Shown here: positions 1 through 5,502 of the stretch, piece by piece | How positions within the stretch are numbered: position 1 is the first letter of the stretch | Layout: every line of letters starts with the position of its first letter | Source: Gammaproteobacteria bacterium | GTDB lineage: Bacteria > Pseudomonadota > Gammaproteobacteria > Thiohalospirales > Thiohalospiraceae | Length of the DNA: 6,859 nucleotides | NCBI GenBank assembly: GCA_014762485.1 | Contig: JABURU010000152.1 | Span: forward strand, 1-6,859 | Reading direction: 5' to 3' | Translations under genes and position numbers: made by a program | The notes under the pieces: generated by a model | Told to the model about the DNA's origin: nothing | The model's database searches: none | Seen by the model: only the letters and a program-made list of their open reading frames with translations

Positions 1-287
1 AACAGCGGCTTAAACAACTGGATCATTATGGCAAGTGCATCGGGCTTTCCTTCCAGATCCAGGACGATATCCTTGATATCGAGGGAGATACAGAGAGTTT
101 GGGCAAGCAGCAAGGGGCCGACATGGCCCGCAACAAGCCAACCTACCCAGCCCTACTGGGACTGAATGAGGCCAAACAACGAGCACGTGATCTGCATGAA
201 GAGGCCCTCGTCAGCCTCGCCTCACTGGATGAACGAGCCGATCCACTGCGATGGCTTTCACAATACATCATCGATCGCCGCAGTTAG
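1..287 (+). CDS. ispA: Farnesyl diphosphate synthase (geranyltranstransferase), 3' end only
   Basis: This is the C-terminal part of a short-chain trans-prenyl diphosphate synthase; the first whole codon is at position 3 and the stop is TAG at 285-287. The enzyme condenses isopentenyl diphosphate with dimethylallyl and geranyl diphosphates to give farnesyl diphosphate in the cytoplasm. About 94 residues are visible. They contain the second aspartate-rich motif (FQIQDDILDIEGD, start of the window), which binds diphosphate through Mg2+, followed by the conserved LGKQQGAD and KPTYPALLGL segments, which match E. coli IspA closely. The C-terminus ends DRRS. The first aspartate-rich motif lies outside the window. 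Together with dxs downstream it forms the ispA-dxs arrangement typical of gammaproteobacteria, where xseB often precedes ispA; that cannot be checked here. Confidence 0.95.
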   Translation, partial: QRLKQLDHYGKCIGLSFQIQDDILDIEGDTESLGKQQGADMARNKPTYPALLGLNEAKQRARDLHEEALVSLASLDERADPLRWLSQYIIDRRS

Positions 288-296
288 GCGGCTTTT
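277..296 (+). terminator. Possible intrinsic terminator overlapping the ispA stop codon
   Basis: GCCGC (277-281) and GCGGC (288-292) can pair in a 5-bp all-GC stem around a 6-nt loop, AGTTAG, which contains the ispA stop codon; TTTT follows directly (293-296). The shape is right for Rho-independent termination, but the stem is short and the T-run is only four, so termination may be partial. If it works, it separates ispA transcription from dxs. Confidence 0.4.
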
Positions 297-300
297 CCCC

Positions 301-328
301 TTGCATATCAGCGTCTAACATTAGATCA
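301..328 (+). promoter_or_regulatory. Weak candidate promoter upstream of dxs
   Basis: TTGCAT (301-306) and GATCAT (324-329) are spaced by 17 bp in the 74-bp gap between ispA and dxs. They match the sigma-70 -35 and -10 consensus at only 3 and 4 of 6 bases. The case rests mainly on position, just after the possible ispA terminator. dxs may equally be transcribed by read-through from ispA. Confidence 0.2.
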
Positions 329-361
329 TAACCGGTTTTCCCCGAACGAGAATTCATTTAC

Positions 362-2254
362 ATGGTCAGCCCAGAGAAGTACCCGTTGTTGGCTCAAGTT
401 AACTCGCCTGCCGAACTGCGCGAGCTGCCTGAGGCTGAACTGAAAGCGCTGACAACCGAGCTACGCGAATTCCTCGTCGAAACCGTTTCCAAAACCGGCG
501 GACACCTGTCTGCTGGCCTGGGTACAGTGGAACTCACCCTCGCATTACACAAGGTATTCAACACCCCGGAAGACCGGCTGGTCTGGGATGTCGGCCACCA
601 AAGCTACCCGCACAAGATTATTACCGGCCGACGTGACCAGATGAATACCATGCGCCAGCATGGCGGACTATCTGGCTTTCCCAAGCGCGAAGAGAGTGAG
701 TACGATACCTTCGGCGTCGGCCACTCCAGTACCTCCATCAGCGCCGCCCTGGGTATGGCACTGGCGGCCAAGCACCGTGAAGAAGAGCGTAAAGTCATCG
801 CCGTCATTGGTGATGGAGCAATGACCGCGGGCATGGCCTTCGAGGCGTTGAACCATGCTGGCGACCTGGATGCCAATCTGCTGGTGATCCTCAATGATAA
901 CGAGATGTCCATCTCTCCAAATGTCGGCGCCTTATCTAATTATTTCGCCAAGGTACTGGCAGGAAGACTGTATTCCACCATGCGCGAAGGCTCGAAAAAG
1001 GTCTTAAGCAAGATGCCTCCAGTGTGGGACCTTGCACAGAAAGCGGAAGAACATGTAAAAGGTATGGTGGTACCTGGTACCCTGTTTGAAGAGATGGGCT
1101 TTAACTATATCGGCCCCATCGATGGTCATGATCTGCCCGGGCTGGTTAAGGTACTGGAGAACATGTCCAAGCTCTCAGGGCCACAGTTCCTGCATATTAT
1201 GACGAAAAAAGGCAAAGGCTACCCACCCGCAGAAGAAAACCCTATTGCCTATCACGGTATAGGTGCGCCCTCGGCCAAGCCTACGGAAGGCAAATACTCC
1301 CCCAGCTATACCGAGATTTTTGGCCAATGGCTCAATGATGTCGCCGAGGCCGATGAGCGCATGGTCGCCATTACCCCGGCAATGCGTGAAGGCTCTGGCA
1401 TGGTGGAGTTCTCTGAGAATTACCCTGAGCGCTATTATGATGTCGGCATCGCCGAACAGCACGCCGTCACCTTGGCCGCCGGCCTCGCCTGTGAAGAGCT
1501 AAAGCCCGTGGTGGCTATCTACTCCACCTTCCTACAACGCGCCTACGATCAGTTGATCCACGATATCGCTCTGCAGAACCTGCCGGTTATGTTTGCCATT
1601 GATCGTGCAGGGTTGGTAGGCCCGGATGGCCCCACACATGCGGGCATGTTTGATCTCAGCTACCTGCGCTGCATACCTAACATGGTAGTGATGGCACCGG
1701 CGAATGAAAACGAGTGCCGTCAGATGTTAACCACCGGCTTCATGCACGATGGTCCTTCTGCCGTACGTTACCCGCGCGGTAAGGGACCGGGAACAGAGAT
1801 CGAAGCAGGATTTACCACCCTGCCTATTGGTAAGGCAAACGTTATACGTAACGGCAGCGGTATTGCCATCCTCTCTTTCGGTGCCATGCTGCACGAAGCG
1901 GAAGAAGCCGCCAAACAGCTCAATGCAAGTCTGGTGAACATGCGTTTTGTAAAACCCATCGATGCCGAAGTCATCAAGGAAATGGCTTTTAATCATCAAC
2001 TCATTATCACACTGGAAGATAATGTTGTTCAGGGTGGAGCCGGCAGTGCCGTTAATGAAGTGCTCGCCATGAATGACACCCCCGTATCTGTTATTAACAT
2101 GGGATTACCTGATCAGTTCGTTGAACATGGAACCCGGGAAGAGCTACTGACCCAGTGTGGGCTCGACGCAGCCAGCATCATCAGGCAGGTTGAGGGCTTC
2201 TACCAGGATCAGGGCACTTGCGATTTTTCTGCAAAAGGCGTAAATTCCCACTAA
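362..2254 (+). CDS. dxs: 1-deoxy-D-xylulose-5-phosphate synthase
   Basis: Cytoplasmic thiamine-diphosphate enzyme that condenses pyruvate and glyceraldehyde 3-phosphate into 1-deoxy-D-xylulose 5-phosphate, the first step of the MEP isoprenoid pathway and a precursor for thiamine and pyridoxal phosphate. The 630 residues align along the whole length of E. coli Dxs (620). Visible landmarks are the N-terminal KYPLLAQV block, His48 in GGHLSAGLG (E. coli His49), the ThDP motif from G150-D151-G152 to N180, and the catalytic Glu365 in GIAEQHAV of the pyrimidine domain. FLQRAYDQ, DGPTHAGMFDLSYLRCIP and the C-terminal transketolase domain (about 490-610) follow. The ATG at 362 is the natural start: a TAA lies 11 codons upstream in frame and KYP falls at the family's usual distance. 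No strong Shine-Dalgarno is seen, only a weak ACGAG. A C-terminal tail of roughly ten residues exceeds the E. coli protein. It probably heads an operon with queD 16 nt downstream. Confidence 0.98.
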   Translation: MVSPEKYPLLAQVNSPAELRELPEAELKALTTELREFLVETVSKTGGHLSAGLGTVELTLALHKVFNTPEDRLVWDVGHQSYPHKIITGRRDQMNTMRQHGGLSGFPKREESEYDTFGVGHSSTSISAALGMALAAKHREEERKVIAVIGDGAMTAGMAFEALNHAGDLDANLLVILNDNEMSISPNVGALSNYFAKVLAGRLYSTMREGSKKVLSKMPPVWDLAQKAEEHVKGMVVPGTLFEEMGFNYIGPIDGHDLPGLVKVLENMSKLSGPQFLHIMTKKGKGYPPAEENPIAYHGIGAPSAKPTEGKYSPSYTEIFGQWLNDVAEADERMVAITPAMREGSGMVEFSENYPERYYDVGIAEQHAVTLAAGLACEELKPVVAIYSTFLQRAYDQLIHDIALQNLPVMFAIDRAGLVGPDGPTHAGMFDLSYLRCIPNMVVMAPANENECRQMLTTGFMHDGPSAVRYPRGKGPGTEIEAGFTTLPIGKANVIRNGSGIAILSFGAMLHEAEEAAKQLNASLVNMRFVKPIDAEVIKEMAFNHQLIITLEDNVVQGGAGSAVNEVLAMNDTPVSVINMGLPDQFVEHGTREELLTQCGLDAASIIRQVEGFYQDQGTCDFSAKGVNSH

Positions 2255-2270
2255 CTTAGTCAACATTGAA

Positions 2271-2657
2271 ATGAGCGCAAAGTATACTATCAAGGTCGTA
2301 ACCGATTTCGCTGCCGCCCATGTATTGCATGGTTATCCCGGCGTTTGTAGTCAGTTACATGGTCATAACTGGAAGATCGAGACTCAGGTCGTTGCCACCA
2401 GGCTGGATGACATTGGCATGGGTGTAGATTTCAAGGTCGTAAAGGGCGAAATCAACAAGATCATTGATCGTCTGGACCACCGTTATCTGAATGAAATTCC
2501 CCCATTCGATTCGATTAACCCGACAGCAGAAAACATTGCTGCCTATATGTATGCCGAGCTCGCCAAGGCCATGAACCAGGACCACATTCAGGTAAAATCC
2601 ATTACCGTGTGGGAAACGGAACGTGCCTGTGTAACCTATTCAGAGGATGACGAATAA
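2271..2657 (+). CDS. queD: 6-carboxy-5,6,7,8-tetrahydropterin synthase (QueD, PTPS-I family)
   Basis: Converts 7,8-dihydroneopterin triphosphate to 6-carboxytetrahydropterin, releasing acetaldehyde and triphosphate; this is the first dedicated step to preQ0 and queuosine. The protein has 128 residues, close to E. coli QueD (121). Zinc ligands are visible as His17, His30 and His32, the last two in LHGHNW. Cys26 in the CxxxHGH motif, with Asp69 and His70 in RLDHRYLN, gives the expected catalytic triad, and NPTAEN (83-88) and Glu115 (WETE) fit the pterin-binding residues. The motif has Cys where the folate-specific PTPS-III type has Glu, which favours the queuosine role. The ATG follows dxs by 16 nt without a clear Shine-Dalgarno, so translation may be coupled. 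folE2, which makes its substrate, follows immediately. Confidence 0.93.
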   Translation: MSAKYTIKVVTDFAAAHVLHGYPGVCSQLHGHNWKIETQVVATRLDDIGMGVDFKVVKGEINKIIDRLDHRYLNEIPPFDSINPTAENIAAYMYAELAKAMNQDHIQVKSITVWETERACVTYSEDDE

Positions 2658-2658
2658 A

Positions 2659-3456
2659 ATGAGCAATGCCGAAAGCATCGCTGACGTACAGAACAGCCAG
2701 GATACCCGTCAAATCCCTATCAACAAGGTTGGGATCAAGGATATCCGTCACCCGGTTAAAGTAAGTGACCGCACTGGTGGCGAACAGCACACCATTGCCA
2801 ACTTCAACATGTATGTGAACCTGCCGCACAACTTCAAGGGTACACACATGTCACGCTTTGTGGAAATCCTCAACAACCATGAACGTGAGATTACCGTCAA
2901 GTCTTTTAAAGAGATGTTGTCCGAGATGATCGAGCGTCTGGAAGCAGAGGCAGGCCACATCGAGATGAGCTTCCCCTACTTCGTTAACAAGAAAGCGCCT
3001 GTCTCCGGTGTGGAAAGCCTTCTTGATTACGATGTTACCTTTATCGGCGAGATCACGAACGGTGCGCCTTCTTTATTACTGAAGGTACTGGTTCCGGTTA
3101 CCAGCCTGTGCCCATGTTCAAAGAAGATTTCCGATTATGGTGCGCACAATCAGCGCTCTCATGTCACGATTACCGCTCGCACCAAGAGCTTTGTCTGGAT
3201 TGAAGACATCATCGACCTGGTAGAAAAACAGGCATCCTGTGAGCTATTTGGCCTGTTAAAACGCCCAGATGAAAAGCACGTAACCGAACGTGCCTATGAC
3301 AACCCCAAGTTTGTTGAAGATATGGTGCGTGATGTGGCAGCACAACTGAATGCCGATGATCGTATCGATTACTACATTGTAGAATCAGAGAACTTTGAGT
3401 CCATCCATAACCATTCAGCCTACGCACTAATAGAACGAGACAAAACAGCGGAATAA
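2659..3456 (+). CDS. folE2: GTP cyclohydrolase I type B (FolE2, GCYH-IB)
   Basis: Opens the ring of GTP and rearranges it to 7,8-dihydroneopterin triphosphate, the shared precursor of folate and queuosine. The family is distinct from FolE and works with metals other than zinc, such as Mn2+. At 265 residues from this start it shows the family signatures: IADVQNSQDTR near the N-terminus, KVGIKDIRHP, LCPCSKKIS with Cys151, GAHNQRSH with His163, Glu205 in RPDEKHVTE, and ENFESIHNHSAYA at the C-terminus. Cys151, His163 and Glu205 keep the spacing of the metal-site residues Cys147, His159 and Glu201 of the Neisseria enzyme. An in-frame ATG at 2647 overlaps queD, but the ATG at 2659 sits 11 nt after AGAGGA (2642-2647) and gives the usual N-terminus, so I prefer it. 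With queD it encodes two consecutive reactions. Confidence 0.95.
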   Translation: MSNAESIADVQNSQDTRQIPINKVGIKDIRHPVKVSDRTGGEQHTIANFNMYVNLPHNFKGTHMSRFVEILNNHEREITVKSFKEMLSEMIERLEAEAGHIEMSFPYFVNKKAPVSGVESLLDYDVTFIGEITNGAPSLLLKVLVPVTSLCPCSKKISDYGAHNQRSHVTITARTKSFVWIEDIIDLVEKQASCELFGLLKRPDEKHVTERAYDNPKFVEDMVRDVAAQLNADDRIDYYIVESENFESIHNHSAYALIERDKTAE

Positions 3457-3475
3457 CCCTGCTACTTTATTACCG

Positions 3476-3509
3476 CCCGGTAAGTGTACCTGTCGATACA
3501 CTTACCGGG
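3476..3509. terminator. Perfect 13-bp inverted repeat between convergent genes, probable bidirectional transcript end
   Basis: CCCGGTAAGTGTA (3476-3488) is exactly complementary to TACACTTACCGGG (3497-3509) around an 8-nt loop (3489-3496). It lies 20 nt after the folE2 stop and its right arm contains the TAA stop (3502-3504) of the convergent gene. Position and strength fit a two-way transcription end or 3'-end protector. There is no T-run on either side, so it is not a classical intrinsic terminator. A protein-binding palindrome is the alternative. Confidence 0.5.
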
Positions 3510-3894
3510 AAGTAACAACTTGGAATCCCTTTCCTTGCTTCTTGCGCAAATCCACCTGTAATCTCTGCTTGCTCCAGCCGTGTACCTTGTCATGGGCTTC
3601 AACATAAATGATCTTGGTTGCCGGTGAAATACGAACATTAGACAAGCTTCGGGTAAATGGCTGCTCATTCTCATGCGGATGATACAGCCCACGGTTACCT
3701 AATACCTTGCCATTACCATCGACAACACGCCAGCCATCAGCGTAATGTTTCCATCCAGTATCATTGTGTTTTAATGTCACACTGACATTCCACAAACCAC
3801 CCCGCTTCAGGAAGGAGGCATTCACGATCTCGACTTCATTAGCGTGTGCTAATGAGGTGATGAAGATGGTGAAACATATCATTATCCAGCGCAT
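3502..3894 (-). CDS. Small exported protein of unknown function
   Basis: I recognise a recurring type of hypothetical proteobacterial protein but know no assigned function. It has 130 residues. The N-terminus has a typical Sec signal peptide: Arg2, a hydrophobic stretch to about residue 14, and an AHA-type cleavage site near residue 18. The mature part of about 112 residues alternates hydrophobic and polar positions as a beta-sandwich would. The block WKHYADGWRVVDGNGKVLG, then YHPHENEQPFTRSL with several His and Glu, and later IYVEAHDKVHGWS, are the segments I associate with the family. A periplasmic location follows from the signal. The start is supported by AAGGGAGA (complement of 3901-3908), 6 nt before the ATG. 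It is transcribed toward folE2 and shares a palindrome with it; no neighbour suggests a role. Confidence 0.85.
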   Translation of the reverse strand: MRWIMICFTIFITSLAHANEVEIVNASFLKRGGLWNVSVTLKHNDTGWKHYADGWRVVDGNGKVLGNRGLYHPHENEQPFTRSLSNVRISPATKIIYVEAHDKVHGWSKQRLQVDLRKKQGKGFQVVTSR

Positions 3895-3910
3895 AAAGTT
3901 TCTCCCTTAG

Positions 3911-4210
3911 TAATTATCATCTTTTGCCTCTCCAAAACATAACCAAAACTAACGAAAATAAAGAGATTCCTTCAATTCCCGGCACATTTCGCTATTCTGG
4001 ATACTCCCGGTACTTATATGATAGAAAACAACATCTTCTGACAGTCGTCCGATTCACCCCAAAATAACACCAGCCTTCGGCTGCATCAAAAGCAAACCGA
4101 ACCCAACAGTATAAATCAGTTTTTATTAAAATATATTGCAGGATTTGAAGAATAGTCACTTGATATGATTGATGTACTATGGACTTCTTGCTTAACCTCT
4201 TTTGGCTTTG
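3911..4210. other. AT-rich intergenic stretch without a recognisable gene
   Basis: Between the small exported protein and the transposase remnant I see no credible coding region. A - strand open frame runs through 3992-4210, but its residues show no family signature beyond the transposase part and it has no ribosome site, so it is probably chance reading through decayed sequence. The stretch presumably carries the promoter of the gene at 3894; GATAAT (complement of 3913-3918) could be its -10, with no convincing -35. Part of it may be leftover insertion-sequence DNA. Confidence 0.5.
4062..4083 (-). terminator. Weak hairpin followed by T-rich sequence, - strand
   Basis: On the - strand CAGCC-GAA-GGCTG (complement of 4071-4083) forms a 5-bp stem with a three-base loop and is followed by GTGTTATTTT. 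This could end transcripts coming from the transposase remnant. The stem is short and the T-run is broken by GTG and A, so it is only a candidate. Confidence 0.2.
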
Positions 4211-4505
4211 ATACCGTTCAAGATGCCACACAATCATATCTAGCCAAAAATGATATGTTTTTCGTAAATGAACAATCTTTTCTTCAATTTCTTTAGGCAC
4301 CCTCAATTTATGATTCTCAGGACATACATAGCCTGCTATCAATTAAGGCGATTTCCCCATGTGCTTCATAGGCACGCTTCCATTTATAAAAAGCCTCATG
4401 GAAAATACCAAAATAACGGCAAGTTTTTGATACATTACCTATTTCTTTAGCATGATTTAATATTCTTAATTTTCTTGAAATATCTTTCTGTGTTCTGCGA
4501 TTCAT
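4211..4505 (-). pseudogene. Decayed IS481-type transposase, N-terminal fragment with frameshift
   Basis: The reading starts MNRRTQKDISRKL at 4505 and continues through NVSKTCRYFGI and YKWKRAYEAHGE, the helix-turn-helix N-terminus I know from IS481-family (IS3-like, DDE) transposases. The frame stops at 4317, but the neighbouring frame resumes with CPENHKLRVPKEIEEKI and KTYHF, the next conserved block, up to LERY near 4211. An exact tandem repeat ACATACAT (4322-4329) marks the break: removing four bases gives an uninterrupted protein. After LERY the homology is lost. About 100 of the roughly 300 or more residues of an intact enzyme remain, and the whole catalytic DDE domain is missing, so it cannot transpose itself. 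Isolated substitutions (FHE, EIALIDS and FWLDMIVWH at positions that are normally conserved) also indicate relaxed selection. Confidence 0.85.
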
Positions 4506-4509
4506 TACT

Positions 4510-4534
4510 CTCGACTCCCAATATGGTGTGTAAC
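4510..4534 (-). mobile_element. Possible terminal end of the decayed insertion sequence
   Basis: Just upstream of the transposase start the - strand reads TGTTACACACCATATTGGGA, beginning with the TGT typical of IS481-family termini and at the expected short distance from the gene. No matching inverted copy is found on the other side of the remnant, so the call rests on position and the TGT start only. Confidence 0.3.
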
Positions 4535-4572
4535 AGTATAAACTGTCTACCTAAGTCGATATTTTTATACGT

Positions 4573-4592
4573 GTGGCTGTCAGAACAGTCAC
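4573..4592 (-). terminator. Imperfect hairpin just after the cytochrome gene
   Basis: GTGGCTGT (4573-4580) and ACAGTCAC (4585-4592) pair over 8 positions around a 4-nt loop, with one G-U on the + strand and one A-C mismatch on the - strand. It begins 8 nt after the stop of the - strand cytochrome gene. No T-run follows on the - strand, so it may protect the 3' end rather than terminate by itself. Confidence 0.25.
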
Positions 4593-4599
4593 ATTGTCA

Positions 4600-5034
4600 T
4601 TACGGTTTAAATCCACCTCTGCCCAACCAAGCTGTATATACCTCATCGCTCCAGAAGCTCTGAAAATACGCAATGGCGGCCTCTTTTTCCGCATTATTTA
4701 ATTTATCCCTAAAGGCTGGCATCTTCCCGCCTAGCGGCACACCGCCCATGTCTATGGTGCGCTTCAATGCCTTCATAGGATGATGCCAGGCATGGGCCGT
4801 TCCATTTAGCGCGGGGGGCGGGTCCTGGGCATCGGGCATGGCCTTTTTCCAGTCACTGTTGACCTGTGCATAGTACCCGTGGCAGGCCGCACAGTTTTGA
4901 CCAAACACCACGCGTCCCATATCCACTTGCGCCTGACTGTACCAACGTGCATCCGCTTGCATGACAGACGAATCCTGCCCTTCACTACAGGCAACGAGTG
5001 TTAATAACACCGCCGTAAGCCAGATAGTCTTCAT
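4600..5034 (-). CDS. Class I c-type cytochrome, predicted lipoprotein, in a copper-efflux cluster
   Basis: The 144 residues open with a lipoprotein signal: Lys2, a hydrophobic core, and the lipobox L13-V14-A15-C16, so the mature protein should be acylated at Cys16 and anchored facing the periplasm. One haem-attachment site is visible, C48-A-A-C51-H52, with His52 as proximal ligand. Met105 in GGKMPAF is the likely distal ligand, followed by the usual C-terminal helix (EKEAAIAYFQSFW). The fold is therefore a mono-haem cytochrome c. PPPALNGTAHAWHH (72-85) adds several His residues. The start has AGGAGA (complement of 5043-5048) 8 nt upstream. The gene follows cusF by 59 nt on the same strand, so it probably belongs to the same transcript. 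Its electron partner and role are unknown; handling of copper redox state is a guess from context. Confidence 0.9.
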   Translation of the reverse strand: MKTIWLTAVLLTLVACSEGQDSSVMQADARWYSQAQVDMGRVVFGQNCAACHGYYAQVNSDWKKAMPDAQDPPPALNGTAHAWHHPMKALKRTIDMGGVPLGGKMPAFRDKLNNAEKEAAIAYFQSFWSDEVYTAWLGRGGFKP

Positions 5035-5043
5035 GTGTATGGT

Positions 5044-5092
5044 CTCCTGCTATAGTGATGGGACCTGTATAGCGGCCCCATCACCCTCCTTT
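5044..5092 (-). promoter_or_regulatory. Leader with two mutually exclusive hairpins upstream of the cytochrome gene
   Basis: In mRNA sense the gap after cusF reads GTGATGGG (5084-5077), GCTATA (5073-5068), CCCATCAC (5062-5055), TATAGC (5054-5049), then the AGGAG of the cytochrome gene (5048-5044). The first pairs with the third (8 bp, perfect) and the second with the fourth (6 bp, perfect), but the pairs are interleaved and the linkers too short for both to form easily. The 3' arm of the second hairpin abuts the Shine-Dalgarno. Translational control is possible; a simple processing or stability hairpin between cusF and the cytochrome gene is the plainer reading. Confidence 0.35.
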
Positions 5093-5093
5093 G

Positions 5094-5441
5094 CTACTGA
5101 ATCTCGATATCGATAACTACAAATCGTTTATCTCGGGTTTCAATAAATTCAAACGCTACCTTATCACCCACCTTGATGCCATCCAGTAACTCCGTATCGT
5201 CTACACTGAAGTACATCTGCATCCCCATCCAGCCGATGCTCTTAACCGGGCCGTGCTTAAACTCTATACGGCGTCCCTTCTGATCAACATTCGTCACGGT
5301 TCCGATACCATGATGACTTTGTCCTGCAGCCAGCAGTAGCGGCTGCGTAGACTCCGCCTTTATCGTGGCAGCGTTGATAGGTGGCTGCACAGCAGCCATA
5401 ACCAGAATGATAGAAGCCAAGCTCAAAATAAACGCTTTCAT
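5094..5441 (-). CDS. cusF: CusF-like periplasmic Cu(I)/Ag(I)-binding protein
   Basis: The 115 residues begin with a signal peptide (Lys2, hydrophobic to about residue 18, cleavage near INA-AT, 22-26). The C-terminal domain of about 75 residues matches the CusF OB-fold: HHGIGTVTNVD, then His63, Trp71, Met74 and Met76 in FKHGPVKSIGWMGMQM. The spacing His+8 Trp, +3 Met, +5 Met is exactly that of E. coli CusF His36, Trp44, Met47 and Met49, which bind one Cu(I) or Ag(I) with a cation-pi contact from Trp. In the Cus system CusF carries periplasmic metal to the CusCBA pump. The cusA homologue ends 61 nt upstream on the same strand, which supports the role. AAGGAG (complement of 5451-5456) lies 9 nt before the ATG. 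Between signal and domain is a linker of about 20 residues. Confidence 0.93.
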   Translation of the reverse strand: MKAFILSLASIILVMAAVQPPINAATIKAESTQPLLLAAGQSHHGIGTVTNVDQKGRRIEFKHGPVKSIGWMGMQMYFSVDDTELLDGIKVGDKVAFEFIETRDKRFVVIDIEIQ

Positions 5442-5502
5442 AAAGTATTACTCCTTGTGTAACAGTAGATGTAAAAACTCACCCCAACGGATAGCCACAG
5501 GC

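Noticed and set aside
604..1999. Long - strand and alternate-frame open frames inside dxs
   Set aside because: They lie fully within a strongly conserved gene, have no family signature and reflect codon bias of the real frame.
2647..2658. folE2 starting at the upstream ATG inside queD
   Set aside because: That ATG overlaps the best Shine-Dalgarno (AGAGGA), and the family N-terminus fits the ATG at 2659; the alternative adds only four residues.
3992..4342. A 116-residue - strand open frame as an intact gene
   Set aside because: Its first 44 residues are the frameshifted continuation of the IS481-type transposase; the rest resembles nothing and has no start signal.
4105..4542. Direct repeat AACAGTATAAA (4105-4115 and 4532-4542) as the target duplication of the insertion sequence
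   Set aside because: The bases just inside the two copies are not inverted repeats of each other, and an 11-base AT-rich match in this window is not rare enough to rely on.
5049..5084. A true H-type pseudoknot from the two interleaved repeats
   Set aside because: One of the connecting loops would have zero bases across an 8-bp stem, which is sterically implausible; alternative hairpins fit better.
4527..5467. Shared 12-mer TGTGTAACAGTA (4527-4538 and 5456-5467) as an element end or operator
   Set aside because: About one such match is expected by chance in a window this size, and the flanks do not agree; the second copy overlaps the cusF leader.
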